Part shown: piece by piece, positions 42,931-58,900 of the stretch
Numbering within the stretch: position 1 is the first letter of the stretch
How the letters are laid out: each line of letters starts with the position of its first letter
DNA from: Atherix ibis
Taxonomy: Eukaryota; Arthropoda; Insecta; Diptera; Athericidae
Assembly: GCA_958298945.1 (NCBI GenBank)
Contig: OY282608.1
Location: forward strand, 79,966,806-80,030,805
DNA: 64,000 bases
Direction: 5' to 3'
Notes under the pieces: model-generated
Database searches by the model: none
What the model was told of the DNA's origin: nothing
The model's input: the letters and a program-made list of their open reading frames with translations, nothing else
Translations under genes and position numbers: made by a program

Positions 42931-45757
42931 CCAACAAGCCAACAAACGAACAAACCAACAAACATACAAACCAACAAACCAACAAGCCAACAAACCAAAA
43001 ACCAACAAACAAATAAACCAACAAACCCACAAACCAACAAACCAACAAACCAACAAGCCAACAAACCAACAAACCAACAAACAAATAAACCAAAAACCCA
43101 CAAACAAATAAACTAACAAACCAACAAACCAACATACCAACAAACCAACAAACCAACAAACCAACAAGCCAACAAACGAACAAATCAACAAGCTAACAAA
43201 CCAACAAACCAACAAACCAACAAACCAACAAGCCAACAAGCCAACAAGCCAACAATCCAACAAACCAACAAACCAACAAACCAACAAACCAACAAACCAA
43301 CAAACCAACAAACCAACAACCCAACAAACCAACAAACCAACCAACAAACAAGCCAACAAGCCAACAAACCGACAAGCCAACAAACGAACAAACGAACAAA
43401 CCAATAAACCAACAAACCAACAAACGAACAAACCAACAAACCAACAAACCAACAAACCAACAAACCAACAAACCAATAAACCAACAAACCAACAAACCAA
43501 CAAACCAACAAACCAACAAACCAACAAGCCAACAAACCAACAAACCAGCAAGCCAACAAACCAAAAAAGCACAAACCAACAAACCAACAAACCCACAAAC
43601 CAATAAACTGACAAACCAACAAACCAACATACCAACAAACCAACAAACCAACAAGCCAACAAACGAACAAACGAACAAACCAATAAACCAACAAACCAAC
43701 AAACCAACAAACCACCAAACCAACAAACCAACAAACCATTAAACCAACAAACCAACAAACCAACAAAGCAACAAACCAACAAAACAACAAGCTAACAAAC
43801 CAACAAACCAACAAACCAACAAACCAACAAGCCAACAATTCAACAAGCCAACAAACCAACAAACGAAAAAACTAACAAACCAACAAACCAACAAACCAAC
43901 AAGCCAACAAACCAAAAAACCACAAACCAACAAACCAACAAACAAACAAACCAACAAAACAACAAACGAACAAACCAACAATCCAGCAAACCAACAAACT
44001 AACAAACCAACAAGCCAACAAGCCAACAAGCCAACAAACGAACAAACCATTAAACCAACAAATCAACAAACAAATAAACCAACAAACGAACAAACCAACA
44101 AACCAACAAACCAACAAACCAACAAACAAACAAACCAACAAACCAACAAACCAACAAACCAACAAGCCAACAAGCCAACAAGCGAACAAGCCAACAAACC
44201 AACAAACCAACAAACCAACAAACCAACAAACCAACAAAACAACCAACCAACAAGCCAACAAGCCAACAAACCGACAAGCCAACAAACGAACAAACGAACA
44301 AACCGATAAACCAACAAACCAACAAACAAACAAACCAACAAACAAACAAACCAACAAACCAACAAACCAACAAACCAACAAACCAAGAAACCAACGAGCC
44401 AACAAACCAACAAACGAACAAACAAACAAACCAACAAACTAGCAAACCAACAAACCAATAAACCAACAAACCAACAAACCAACAAACCAACAAACCAACA
44501 AACCAACAAACCAACAAGCCAACAAACCCACAAACCAACAAGCCAACAAACCAAAAAACCACAAACCAACATACCAACAAACCCACAAACCAATAAACTT
44601 AGAAACCAACAAACCAATATACCAACAAACCAACAAACCAACAAGCCAACAAGCCAACTAGCCAACAAACCAACAAACCAAAAAACAAACAAACGAAGTA
44701 ACGAACAAACCAACAAACCAACAAACCAACAAGCCAACAAACCAACAAACCAACAAACCAACAAACCAATAAACAAATAAACCAACAAACCAACAAACCC
44801 ACATACCAATAAACTAACAAACCAACAAACCAACATACCAACAAACCAACAAAACAACAAGCCAACAAACCAACAAACCAACAAACGAACAAACCAGCAA
44901 ACCAACAAACCAACTAACCAACAAACCAACAAACAAACAAACCAACAAACCAACAAAACAACAAGATAACAAGCCAACAAACCAACAAACCAACAAACCA
45001 AAAAACCAACAAACCAACAAGCCAACAAACGAACAAACCAACAAACATACAAACCAACAAACCAACAAACCAACAAGCCAACAAACCAACAAAACAACAA
45101 ACAAATAAACCAACAAACCCACAAACCAATAAACTAACAAACCAACAAACCAACATACCAACAAAAAAACAAACCAACAAGCCAACAAACCAACAAACCA
45201 ACAAGCCAACAAGCCAACAAACCAAAAACCAAACAAACGAAAAAACGAACAAACCAACAAACCAACAAACCAACAAACCAACAAACCAACAAGCCAACAA
45301 ACCAACAAACCAACAAACAAATAAACCAACAAACCCACAAACCAATAAACTAACAAACCAACAAACCAACATACCAACAAACCAACAAACCAACAAGCCA
45401 ACAAGCCAACAAACCAACAAACCAACAAACAAACAAACCAACAAGCCAACAAGCCAACAAACCAACAAGCCAACAAACGAACAAACGACCAAACCAATAA
45501 ACCAACAAACCAACAAACGAACAAACCAACAAACCAACAAACCAACAAGCCAACAAGCCAACAAGTTAACAAACCAACAAACCAACAAACGAACAAACCA
45601 ACAAACCAACAAACCAACAAACCAACAAACCAACAAACCAATAAACCAACAAACCAACAAACCAACAAACCAGCAAACTAACAAACCAACAAACCAACAA
45701 ACCAACAAACCAACAAAACAACAAACCAACAAACCAACAAATCAAAAAACGAACAAA
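41341..45757 (+). repeat. Segmental block, first copy
   Basis: A 4.4 kb block whose ordered landmarks all reappear in 52,901-60,395: GATAACAAG (41,349), AAATGAAC (T at 41,709), CCGACAAGCCTAC (G at 42,829), AAAAGCAC (G at 43,569), CGAAAAAACTAAC (43,864), CGAAGTAACGAAC (44,694), GATAACAAG (44,965) and CCAGCAAACTAAC (G at 45,673). It ends near AATCAAAAAACG and CGAACTAACG, after which the copies differ. Confidence 0.88.
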
Positions 45758-48700
45758 CGAACTAACGAACAAACCAACAAACCAAAAAACCAACAAACCA
45801 ACAAACCAACAAACCAACAAACCAACCAACCAACAAGCCAACTAGCCAACAAACCGACAAGCCAACAAACGAACAAGCGAACAAACCAATAAACCAACAA
45901 ACCAACAAACGAACAAACCAACAAACCCACAAACCAACAAACCAACAAACCAATAAACCAACAAACCAACAAACCAACAAACCAACAAACCAACAAGCCA
46001 ACAAGCCAACAAGCCAACAAGCTAACAAACCAACAAATTAACAAGCCAACAAACCAATACGCCAACAAACGAACAAACGAACAAACCAACAAACCAACAA
46101 AGCAACAAGCCAAAAAACCAACAAACCAACAAGCCAACAAACCAATACGCCAACAAACCAACAAACCGACAAGCCAACAAACGAACAAACGAACAAACCA
46201 ATAAACCAACAAACCAACAAACGAACAAACCAATAAACCAACAAACCAACCAACCAACAAACCAATAAACCAACAAACCAACAAACCAACAAACCAACAA
46301 ACCAACAAACCAACAAGCCAAAAAACAAACAAACGAACTAACGAACAAACCAACAAACCAACAAACCAACAAACCAACAAACCAACAAACCAAAAAATCA
46401 ACAAACAAACAAACCAACAAACCAACAAACCAACAAACTAACAAACCAACAAACCAACAAACCAACAAACCAACAAACCAACACACCAACAAACCAACAA
46501 ACCAACAAACCAACAAACCACCAAACCAACAAACCAACAAACCAACAAACCAACAAACCAACCAACCAACAAGCCAACAAGCCAACAAACCGACAAGCCA
46601 ACAAACGAACAAACGAACAAACCAATAAACCAACAAACCAACAAACGAACAAACCAACAAACCAACAAACCAACAAACCAACAAACCAATAAACCAACAA
46701 ACCAACAAACCAACAAACCAACAAACCAACAAACCAACAAACCAAAAAACAAACAAACGAACTAACGAACAAACCAACAAACCAACAAACCAACAAACCA
46801 AAAAATCAACAAACAAACAAACCAACAAACCAACAAACTAACAAACCAACAAACCAACAAACCAACAAACCAACAAACCAACAAACCAACAAACCAACAA
46901 ACCACCAAACCACCAAACCAACAAACCAACCAACCAACAAGCCAACAAGCCAACAAAACGACAAGCCAACAAACGAACATACGAACAAACCAATAAACCA
47001 ACAAACCAACAAATGAACAAACCAACAAACCAACAAACCAACAAACCAACAAACCAATAAACCAACAAACCAACACACCAACAAACCAACAAACCAACAA
47101 GCCAACAAGCCAACAAGCCAACAACCCAACAAACCAACAAACCAACAAACCAACAAGCCAACAAACCAATACGCCAACAAACGAACAAACGAACAAACCA
47201 ACAAACCAACAAACCAACAAGCCAACAAACCAACAAACCAACAAACCAACAAGCCAACAAACCAATACGCCAACAAACCAACAAACCAACAAGCCAACAA
47301 GCGAACAAGCCAACAAACCGACAAGCCATCAAACGAACAAACGAAAAAACCAATAAACCAACAAACCAACAAACGAACAAACCAACAAACCAACAAACCA
47401 ACAAGCCAACAAGCCAACAAGCCAACAAACCAACAAACCAACAAACCACCAAACGAACAAACCAACAAACCAACAAACCAACAAACCAACAAACCAATAA
47501 ACCAACAAACCAACAATACAACAAACCAACAAACCAACAAGCCAACAAACCAACAAAACCAACAAGCCAACAAACCAAAAAACCACAAACCAACAAACCA
47601 AAAAACCCACAAACCAATAAACTTACAAACCAACAAACCAACATACCAACAAACAAACAAACCAACAAGCCAACAAGCCAAAAAGCCAACAAACCAACAA
47701 ACCAACAAACCAACAAACCAACAAACCAACAAACCAACAAACCAACAAACCAACAAACCAATAAACCAACAAACCAACAAACCTACAAACCAACAAACCA
47801 ACAAGCCAACAAACCAATACACCAACATGCCCACAAACCAACAAACCAACAAACCAACAAATCAAAAAACGAACAAACGAACTAACGAACAAACCAACAA
47901 ACCAAAAAACCAACAAACCAACAAACCAACAAACCAACAAACCAACAAACCAACAAACCAACAAACCAACAAACCAACAAACCAACAAACCAACCAACCA
48001 ACAAGCCAACTAGCCAACAAACCGACAAGCCAACAAACGAACAAACGAACAAACCAATAAACCAACAAACCAACAAAAGAACAAACCAACAAACCCACAA
48101 ACCAACAAATCAACAAACCAATAAACCAACAAACCAACAAACCAACAAACGAACAAACCAACAAGCCAACAAGCCAACAAGCCAACAAGCTAACAAACCA
48201 ACAAACCAACAAATTAACAAGCCAACAAACCAATACGCCAACAAACGAACAAACGAACAAACCAACAAACCAACAAAGCAACAAGCCAAAAAACCAACAA
48301 ACCAACAAGCCAACAAACCAATACGCCAACAAACCAACAAACCGACAATCCAACAAACGAACAAACGAACAAACCAATAAACCAACAAACCAACAAACGA
48401 ACAAACCAACAAACCAACAAACCAACAAACCGACAAACCAATAAACCAACAAACCAACAAACCAACAAACCAACAAACCAACAAACCAACAAGCCAAAAA
48501 ACAAACAAACGAACTAACGAACAAACCAACAAACCAACAAACCAACAAACCAACAAACCAAAAAATCAACAAACAAACAAACCAACAAACCAACAAACTA
48601 ACAAACCAACAAACCAACAAACCAACAAACCAACAAACCAACAAACCAACAAACCAACAAACCAACAAACCAACAAACCAACAAACCACCAAACCAACAA

Positions 48701-51700
48701 ACCAACAAACCAACAAACCAACAAACCAACCAACCAACAAGCCAACAAGCCAACAAACCGACAAGCTAACAAACGAACAAACGAACAAACCAATAAACCA
48801 ACAAACCAACAAATGAACAAACCAACAAACCGACAAACCAACAAACCAACAAACCAATAAACCAACAAACCAACAAACCAACAAACCAACAAACCAACAA
48901 ACCAACAAACCAAAAAACAAACAAACGAACTAACGAACAAACCAACAAACCAACAAACCAACAAACCAAAAAATCAACAAACAAACAAACCAACAAACCA
49001 ACAAACTAACAAACCAACAAACCAACAAACCAACAAACCACCAAACCAACAAACCAACAAACCAACAAACCACCAAACCAACAAACCAACCAACCAACAA
49101 GCCAACAAGCCAACAAAACGACAAGCCAACAAACGAACAAACGAACAAACCAATAAACCAACAAACCAACAAACGAACAAACCAACAAACCAACAAACCA
49201 ACAAACCAACAAACCAATAAACCAACAAACCAACAAACCAACAAATCAACAAACCAACAAGCCAACAAGCCACCAAGCCAACAACCCAACAAACCAACAA
49301 ACCAACAAACCAACAAGCCAACAAACCAATACGCCAACAAACGAACAAACGAACAAACCAACAAACCAACAAACCAACAAGCCAACAAACCAACAAACCA
49401 ACAAACCAACAAGCCAACAAACCAATACGCCAACAAACCAACAAACCAACAAGCCAACAAGCGAACAAGTCAACAAACCGACAAACCATCAAACGAACAA
49501 ACGGAAAAACCAATAAACCAACAAACAAACAAACGAACAAACCAACAAACCAACAAACCAACAAGCCAACAAGCCAACAAGCCAACAAACCAACAAACCA
49601 ACAAACGAACAAACCAACAAACCAACAAACCAACAAACCAACAAACCAATAAACCAACAAACCAACAAACCAACAAACCAACAAACCAACAAGCCAACAA
49701 ACCAACAAACCAACAAGCCAACAAACCAAAAAACCACAAACCAACAAACCAAAAAACCCACAAATCAATAAACTTACAAACCAACAAACCAACATACCAA
49801 CAAACAAACAAACCAACAAGCCAACAAGCCAAAAAGCCAACAAACCAACAAACCACCTAACCAACAAACCAACAAACCAACAAACCAACAAACCAACAAA
49901 CCAACAAACCAATAAACCAACAAACCAACAAACCTACAAACCAACAAACCAACAAGCCCACAAACCAATACACCAACAAGCCCACAAACCAACAAACCAA
50001 CAACCCAACAAACCAAAAAACCACAAACCAACAAACCAACAAACCAACAAACCCACAAACCAATAAACTTACAAACCAACAAACCAACAAACAAATAAAC
50101 CAACAAACCCACAAACCAATAAACTTACAAACCAACAAACCAATAAACCAACAAACCAACAAACCTACAAACCAACAAACCAACAAGCCAACAAACCAAT
50201 ACACCAATAAGCCCACAAACCAACAAACCAACAACCCAACAAACCAAAAAACCACAAACCAACAAACCAACAAACCATTAAACCCACAAACCAATAAACT
50301 TACAAACCAACAAACCAACAAACAAATAAACCAACAAACCCACAAACCAATAAACTAACAAACCAACAAACCAACAAGCCAACAAACCAACAAACCAACA
50401 AGCCAACAAACCAAAAAACCACAAACCAACAAACAAACAAACTAACAAAACAACAAACGAACAAACCAACAATCCAGCAAACCAACAAACCAACAAACCA
50501 ACAAGCCAACAAGCCAACAAGCCAACAAACGAACAAACCATCAAACCAACAAACCAACAAACAAATAAACCAACAAACGAACAAACCAACAAACCAACAA
50601 ACCAACAAACCAACAAACCAACAAACCAACAAACCAACAAACCAACAAACCAACAAACCACCAAACCAACAAACCAACAAACCAACAAACCAACAAACCA
50701 ACCAACCAACAAGCCAACAAGCCAACAAACCGACAAGCTAACAAACGAACAAACGAACAAACCAATAAACCAACAAACCAACAAATGAACAAACCAACAA
50801 ACCAACAAACCAACAAACCAACAAACCAATAAACCAACAAACCAACAAACCAACAAACCAACAAACCAACAAACCAACAAACCAACAAACCAAAAAACAA
50901 ACAAACGAACTAACGAACAAACCAACAAACCAACAAACCAACAAACCAAAAAATCAACAAACAAACAAACCAATAAACCAACAAACTAACAAACCAACAA
51001 ACCAACAAACCAACAAACCAACAAACCAACAAACCAACAAACCAACAAACCAACAAACCACCAAACCAATAAACCAACCAACCAACAAGCCAACAAGCCA
51101 ACAAAACGACAAGCCAACAAACGAACAAACGAACAAACCAATAAACCAACAAACCAACAAACGAACAAACCAACAAACCAACAAACCAACAAACCAACAA
51201 ACCAATAAACCAACAAACCAACAAACCAACAAACCAACAAACCAACAAGCCAACAAGCCAACAAGCCAACAACCCAACAAACCAACAAACCAACAAACCA
51301 ACAAGCCAACAAACCAATACGCCAACAAACGAACAAACGAACAAACCAACAAACCAACAAACCAACAAGCCAACAAACCAACAAACCAACAAACCAACAA
51401 GCCAACAAACCAATACGCCAACAAACCAACAAACCAACAAGCCAACAAGCGAACAAGCCAACAAACCGACAAGCCATCAAACGAACAAACGGAAAAACCA
51501 ATAAACAAACAAACAAACAAACGAACAAACCAACAAACCAACAAACCAACAAGCCAACAAGCCAACAAGCCAACAAACCAACAAACCAACAAACGAACAA
51601 ACCAACAAACCAACAAAACAACAAACCAACAAACCAATAAACCAACAAACCAACAAACCAACAAACCAACAAATCAACAAGCCAACAAACCAACAAACCA

Positions 51701-52900
51701 ACAAGCCAACAAACCAAAAAACCACAAACCAACAAACCAAAAAACCCACAAATCAATAAACTTACAAACCAACAAACCAACATACCAACAAACAAACAAA
51801 CCAACAAGCCAACAAGCCAAAAAGCCAACAAACCAACAAACCAACAAACCAACAAACCAACAAACCAACAAACCAACAAACCAACAAACCAACAAACCAA
51901 TAAACCAACAAACCAACACACCTACAAACCAACAAACCAACAAGCCAACAAACCAATACACCAACAAGCCCACAAACCAACAAACCAACAACCCAACAAA
52001 CCACAAAACCACAAACCAACAAACCAACAAACCAACAAACCCACAAACCAATAAACTTACAAACCAACAAACCAACAAACAAATAAACCAACAAACCCAC
52101 AAACCAATAAACTAACAAACCAACAAACCAATAAACCAACAAACCAACAAACCTACAAACCAACAAACCAACAAGCCAACAAACCAATACACCAACAAGC
52201 CCACAAACCAACAAACCAACAACCCAACAAACCAAAAAACCACAAACCAACAAACCAACAAACCAACAAACCCACAAACCAATAAACTTACAAACCAACA
52301 AACCAACAAACAAATAAACCAACAAACCCACAAACCAATAAACTAACAAACCAACAAACCAACAAGCCAACAAACCAACAAACCAACAAGCCAACAAACC
52401 AAAAAACCACAAACCAACAAACAAACAAACTAACAAAACAACAAACGAACAAACCAACAATCCAGCAAACCAACAAACCAACAAACCAACAAGCCAACAA
52501 GCCAACAAGCCAACAAACGAACAAACCATCAAACCAACAAACCAACAAACAAATAAACCAACAAACGAACAAACCAACAAACCAACAAACCAACAAACCA
52601 ACAAACCAACAAACCAACAAACCAAGAAACAAACAAACCAACAAACCAACAAACGAACAAACCAACAAACCAACAAGCCAACAAGCCAACAAGCCAACAA
52701 ACCAACAAACCAACAAACCAACAAACCAACAAACCAACAAACCAACCAACCAACAAGCCAACAAGCCAACAAACCGACAAGCCAACAAACGAACAAACGA
52801 ACAAACCAATAAACCAACAAACCAATAAACGAACAAACGAACAAACCAACAAACCAACAAACCAGCAAACCAACAAACCAACAAACCAACAAACCAACAA
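45742..52900 (+). repeat. Region 6: tandem 2.0-2.2 kb (H3) units
   Basis: About three and a half units. CCGACAAGCCATC or its CCGACAAACCATC variant recurs with T at 47,329, 49,489 and 51,477 (2,160 and 1,988 bases). Paired AATACGCC sites lie near 46,051/46,145, 47,167/47,264, 48,232/48,320, 49,328/49,425 and 51,317/51,412. CCAAAAAATCAAC lies near 46,391, 46,799, 48,559, 48,966 and 50,946, so each unit has two halves about 408 bases apart at this landmark. The rare CGGAAAAACC form joins only the units at 49,503 and 51,491, so those two share the most recent origin. Confidence 0.8.
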
Positions 52901-55900
52901 ACCAACAAGATAACAAGCCAACAAATCAACAAGCCAACAAACCAACAAACCAACAAACCAACAAACCAAAAAACCACAAACCAACAAACCAACAAACCCA
53001 CAAACCAATAAACTTACAAACGAACAAACCAACATACCAACAAACCAACAAACCAACAAACCAACAAGCCAACAAGCCAACAAACGAACAAACATCAAAC
53101 CAACAAACCAACAAACAAATAAACCAACAATCGAACAAACCAACAAACCAACAAGCCAACAAACCAACAAACCAACAAGCCAGCAAACCAATACGCCAAC
53201 AAACCAACAAACCAACATACCAACAAACCAACAAGCCAATAAGCCAACAAACCGACAAGCCAACAAACGAACAAATGAACAAACCAATAAACCAACAAAC
53301 CAACAAACGAACAAACCAACAAACCAACAAACCAACAAGCCAACAAGCCAACAAGCCAACAAACCAACAAACCAACAAACGAACAAACCAACAAACCAAC
53401 AAACTAACAAACCAATAAACCAACAAACCAACAAACCAACAAACCAACAAACCAACAAGCCAACAAATCAACAAACCAACAAGCCAACAAACCAAAAAAC
53501 CACAAACCAACAAACCAACAAACCCACAAACCAATAAACTTACAAACCAACAAACGAACATACCAACAAACCGACAAACCAACAAGCCAACAAGCCAACA
53601 AGCCTACAAACCAACAAACCAACAAACCAACAAACCAACAAACCAACAAACCAACAAACCAACAAACCAACAAACCAATAAACCAACAAACCAACAAACC
53701 AACAAACCAACAAACCAACAAACCAACAAACCAACAAACCAACAAACCAACAAACCAACAAACCAACAAACCAACAAACCAACAAACCAACAAACCAACA
53801 AACCAATAAACCAACAAACCAACAAACCAACCAACCAACAAGCCAACAAGCCAACGAACCGACAAGCCAACAAACGAACAAACGAACAAACCAATAAACC
53901 AACAAACCAACAAACCAACAAACGAACAAACCAACAAACCAACAAACCAACAAACCAACAAACCAACAAACCAACAAACCAACAAACCAACAAACCAACA
54001 AACCAACAAGATAACAAGCCAACAAACCAACAAACCAACAAACCAACAAACCAAAAAACCAACAAACCAACAAGCCAATAAACGAACAAACCAACAAACA
54101 TACAAACCAACAAACCAACAAACCAACAAGCCAACAAGCCAACAAATCAAAAAAACCACAAACCAACAAACCAACAAACCAACAAACCAACAAACCAACA
54201 AACCAACAAACTAACAAACCAACAAACCAATAAACCAACAAACCAACAAACCAACAAACCAACAAACCAACAAGCCAACAAACCAACAAACCAACAAGCC
54301 AACAAACCAACAAACCAACAAACCAACAAACGAACAAACCAACAAACCAACAAACCAACAAGCCAACAAGCCAACAAACCGACAAGCCTACAAACGAACG
54401 AACGAACAAACCAATAAACCAACAAACCAACAAACGAACAAACCAACAAACCAACAAACCAACAAACCAACAAACCAACAAACCAACAAACCAACAAGCC
54501 AACAAACGAACAAACCAACAAACATACAAACCAACAAACCAACAAACCAACAAGCCAACAAACCAAAAACCAACAAACAAATAAACCAACAAACCCACAA
54601 ACCAACAAACCAACAAACCAACAAGCCAACAAACCAACAAACCAACAAACAAATAAACCAACAAACCCACAAACAAATAAACTAACAAACCAACAAACCA
54701 ACATACCAACAAACCAACAAACCAACAAGCCAACAAACCAACAAACCAACAAGCTAACAAACAAACAAACCAACAAACCAACAAACCAACAAGCCAACAA
54801 GCCAACAAGCCAACATTCCAACAAACCAACAAACCAACAAACCAACAAACCAACAAACCAACAAACCAACAAGCCAACAAACCAACAAACCAACCAACAA
54901 ACAAGCCAACAAGCCAACAAACCGACAAGCCAACAAACGAACAAACGAACAAACCAATAAACCAACAAACCAACAAACGAACAAACCAACAAACCAACAA
55001 AACAACAAACCAACAAGCCAACAAACCAATAAACCAACAAACCAACAAACCAACAAACCAACAAACCAACAAGCCAACAAACCAACAAACCAACAAGCCA
55101 ACAAACCAAAAAAGCACAAACCAACAAACCAACAAACCCACAAACCAATAAACTGACAAACCAACAAACCAACAAACCAACAAACCAATAAACTAACAAA
55201 CCAACAAACCAACAAACCAACAAACCAACAAACCAACAAACCAACAAACCAACAAACCAACAAACCAACAAACCAACAAACCAACAAACCAACAAACCAA
55301 CAAACCAACAAACCAACAAACCAACAAACCAATAAACCAACAAACCAACAAACCAACCAACCAACAAGCCAACAAGCCAACAAACCGACAAGCCAACAAA
55401 CGAACAAACGAACAAACCAATAAACCAACAAACCAACAAACCAACAAACGAACAAACCAACAAACCAACAAACCAACAAACCAACAAACCAACAAACCAA
55501 CAAACCAACAAACCAACAAACCAACAAACCAACAAGATAACAAGCCAACAAACCAACAAACCAACAAACCAACAAACCAAAAAACCAACAAACCAACAAG
55601 CCAATAAACGAACAAACCAACAAACATACACACCAACAAACCAACAAACCAACAAGCCAACAAGCCAACAAATCAAAAAAACCACAAACCAACAAACCAA
55701 CAAACCAACAAACCAACAAACCAACAAGCCAACAAACCAACAAACCAACAAACCAACAAACGAACAAACCAACAAGCCAACAAACCGACAAGCCTACAAA
55801 CGAACAAACGAACAAACCAATAAACCAACAAACCAACAAACGAACAAACCAACAAACCAACAAACCAACAAACCAACAAACCAACAAACCAACAAACCAA

Positions 55901-58900
55901 CAAACCAACAAGCCAACAAACGAACAAACCAACAAACATACAAACCAACAAACCAACAAACCAACAAGCCAACAAACCAAAAACCAACAAACAAATAAAC
56001 CAACAAACCCACAAACCAACAAACCAACAAACCAACAAACCAACAAGCCAACAAACCAACAAACCAACAAACAAATAAACCAACAAACCCACAAACAAAT
56101 AAACTAACAAACCAACAAACCAACATACCAACAAACCAACAAACCAACAAGCCAACAAACCAACAAACCAACAAGCTAACAAACAAACAAACCAACAAAC
56201 CAACAAACCAACAAGCCAACAAGCCAACAAGCCAACATTCCAACAAACCAACAAACCAACAAACCAACAAACCAACAAACCAACAAACCAACAAGCCAAC
56301 AAACCAACAAACCAACCAACAAACAAGCCAACAAGCCAACAAACCGACAAGCCAACAAACGAACAAACGAACAAACCAATAAACCAACAAACCAACAAAC
56401 GAACAAACCAACAAACCAACAAAACAACAAACCAACAAGTCAACAAACCAATAAACCAACAAACCAACAAACCAACAAACCAACAAACCAACAAACCAAC
56501 AAACCAACAAACCAACAAACCAACAAACCAACAAACCAACAAGCCAACAAACCAACAAACCAACCAACAAACAAGCCAACAAGCCAACAAACCGACAAGC
56601 CAACAAACGAACAAACGAACAAACCAATAAACCAACAAACCAACAAACGAACAAACCAACAAACCAACAAAACAACAAACCAACAAGCCAACAAACCAAT
56701 AAACCAACAAACCAACAAACCAACAAACCAACAAACCAACAAGCCAACAAACCAACAAACCAACAAGCCAACAAACCAAAAAAGCACAAACCAACAAACC
56801 AACAAACCCACAAACCAATAAACTGACAAACCAACAAACCAACAAACCAACAAACCAATAAACCAACAAACCAACAAACCAACAAACCTACAAACCAACA
56901 AACCAACAAACCAACAAACCAACAAACCAACAAACCAACAAACCAACAAACCAACAAACCAACAAACCAACAAACCAACAAACCAACAAACCAACAAACC
57001 AACAAACCAATAAACCAACAAACCAACAAACCAACCAACCAACAAGCCAACAAGCCAACAAACCGACAAGCCAACAAACGAACAAACGAACAAACCAATA
57101 AACCAACAAACCAACAAACCAACAAACGAACAAACCAACAAACCAACAAACCAACAAACCAACAAACCAACAAACCAACAAACCAACAAACCAACAAACC
57201 AACAAACCAACAAACCAACAAGATAACAAGCCAACAAACCAACAAACCAACAAACCAACAAACCAAAAAACCAACAAACCAACAAGCCAATAAACGAACA
57301 AACCAACAAGCCAACAAACCAACAAACCAACCAACAAACAAGCCAACAAGCCAACAAACCGACAAGCCAACAAACGAACAAACGAACAAACCAACAAACC
57401 AACAAACCAACAAACCAACAAACGAACAAACCAACAAACCAACAAACCAACAAGCCAACAAGCCAACAAACCGACAAGCCTACAAACGAACAAACGAACA
57501 AACCAATAAACCAACAAACCAACAAACGAACAAACCAACAAACCAACAAACCAACAAACCAACAAACCAACAAACCAACAAACCAACAAGCCAACAAACG
57601 AACAAACCAACAAACATACAAACCAACAAACCAACAAACCAACAAGCCAACAAACCAAAAACCAACAAACAAATAAACCAACAAACCCACAAACCAACAA
57701 ACCAACAAACCAACAAACCAACAAGCCAACAAACCAACAAACCAACAAACAAATAAACCAACAAACCCACAAACAAATAAACTAACAAACCAACAAACCA
57801 ACATACCAACAAACCAACAAACCAACAAGCCAACAAACCAACAAACCAACAAGCTAACAAACAAACAAACCAACAAACCAACAAACCAACAAGCCAACAA
57901 GCCAACAAGCCAACATTCCAACAAACCAACAAATCAACAAACCAACAAACCAACAAACCAACAAACCAACAAGCCAACAAACCAACAAACCAACCAACAA
58001 ACAAGCCAACAAGCCAACAAACCGACAAGCCAACAAACGAACGAACGAACAAACCAATAAACCAACAAACCAACAAACGAACAAACCAACAAACCAACAA
58101 AACAACAAACCAACAAGTCAACAAACCAATAAACCAACAAACCAACAAACCAACAAACCAACAAACCAACAAGCCAACAAACCAACAAACCAACAAGCCA
58201 ACAAACCAAAAAAGCACAAACCAACAAACCAATAAACCCACAAACCAATAAACTGACAAACCAACAAACCAACATACCAACATACCAACAAACCAACAAA
58301 CCAACAAGCCAACAAACGAACAAACGAACAAACCAATAAACCAACAAACCAACAAACCAACAAACCAACAAACCAACAAACCAACAAACCAACAAACCAT
58401 TAAACCAACAAACCAACAAACCAACAAAGCAACAAACCAACAAAACAACAAGCTAACAAACCAACAAACCAACAAACCAACAAACCAACAAGCCAACAAT
58501 TCAACAAGCCAACAAACCAACAAACCAACAAACGAAAAAACTAACAAACCAACAAACCTACAAACCAACAAGCCAACAAACCAAAAAACCACAAACCAAC
58601 AAACCAGCAAACAAACAAACCAACAAAACAACAAACGAACAAACCAACAATCCAGCAAACCAACAAACCAACAAACCAACAAGCCAACAAGCCAACAAGC
58701 CAACAAACGAACAAACCATTAAACCAACAAATCAACAAACAAATAAACCAACAAACGAACAAACCAACAAACCAACAAACCAACAAACCAACAAACAAAC
58801 AAACCAACAAACCAACAAACCAACAAACCAACAAGCCAACAAGCCAACAAGCGAACAAGCCAACAAACCAACAAACCAACAAACCAACAACCCAACAAAC

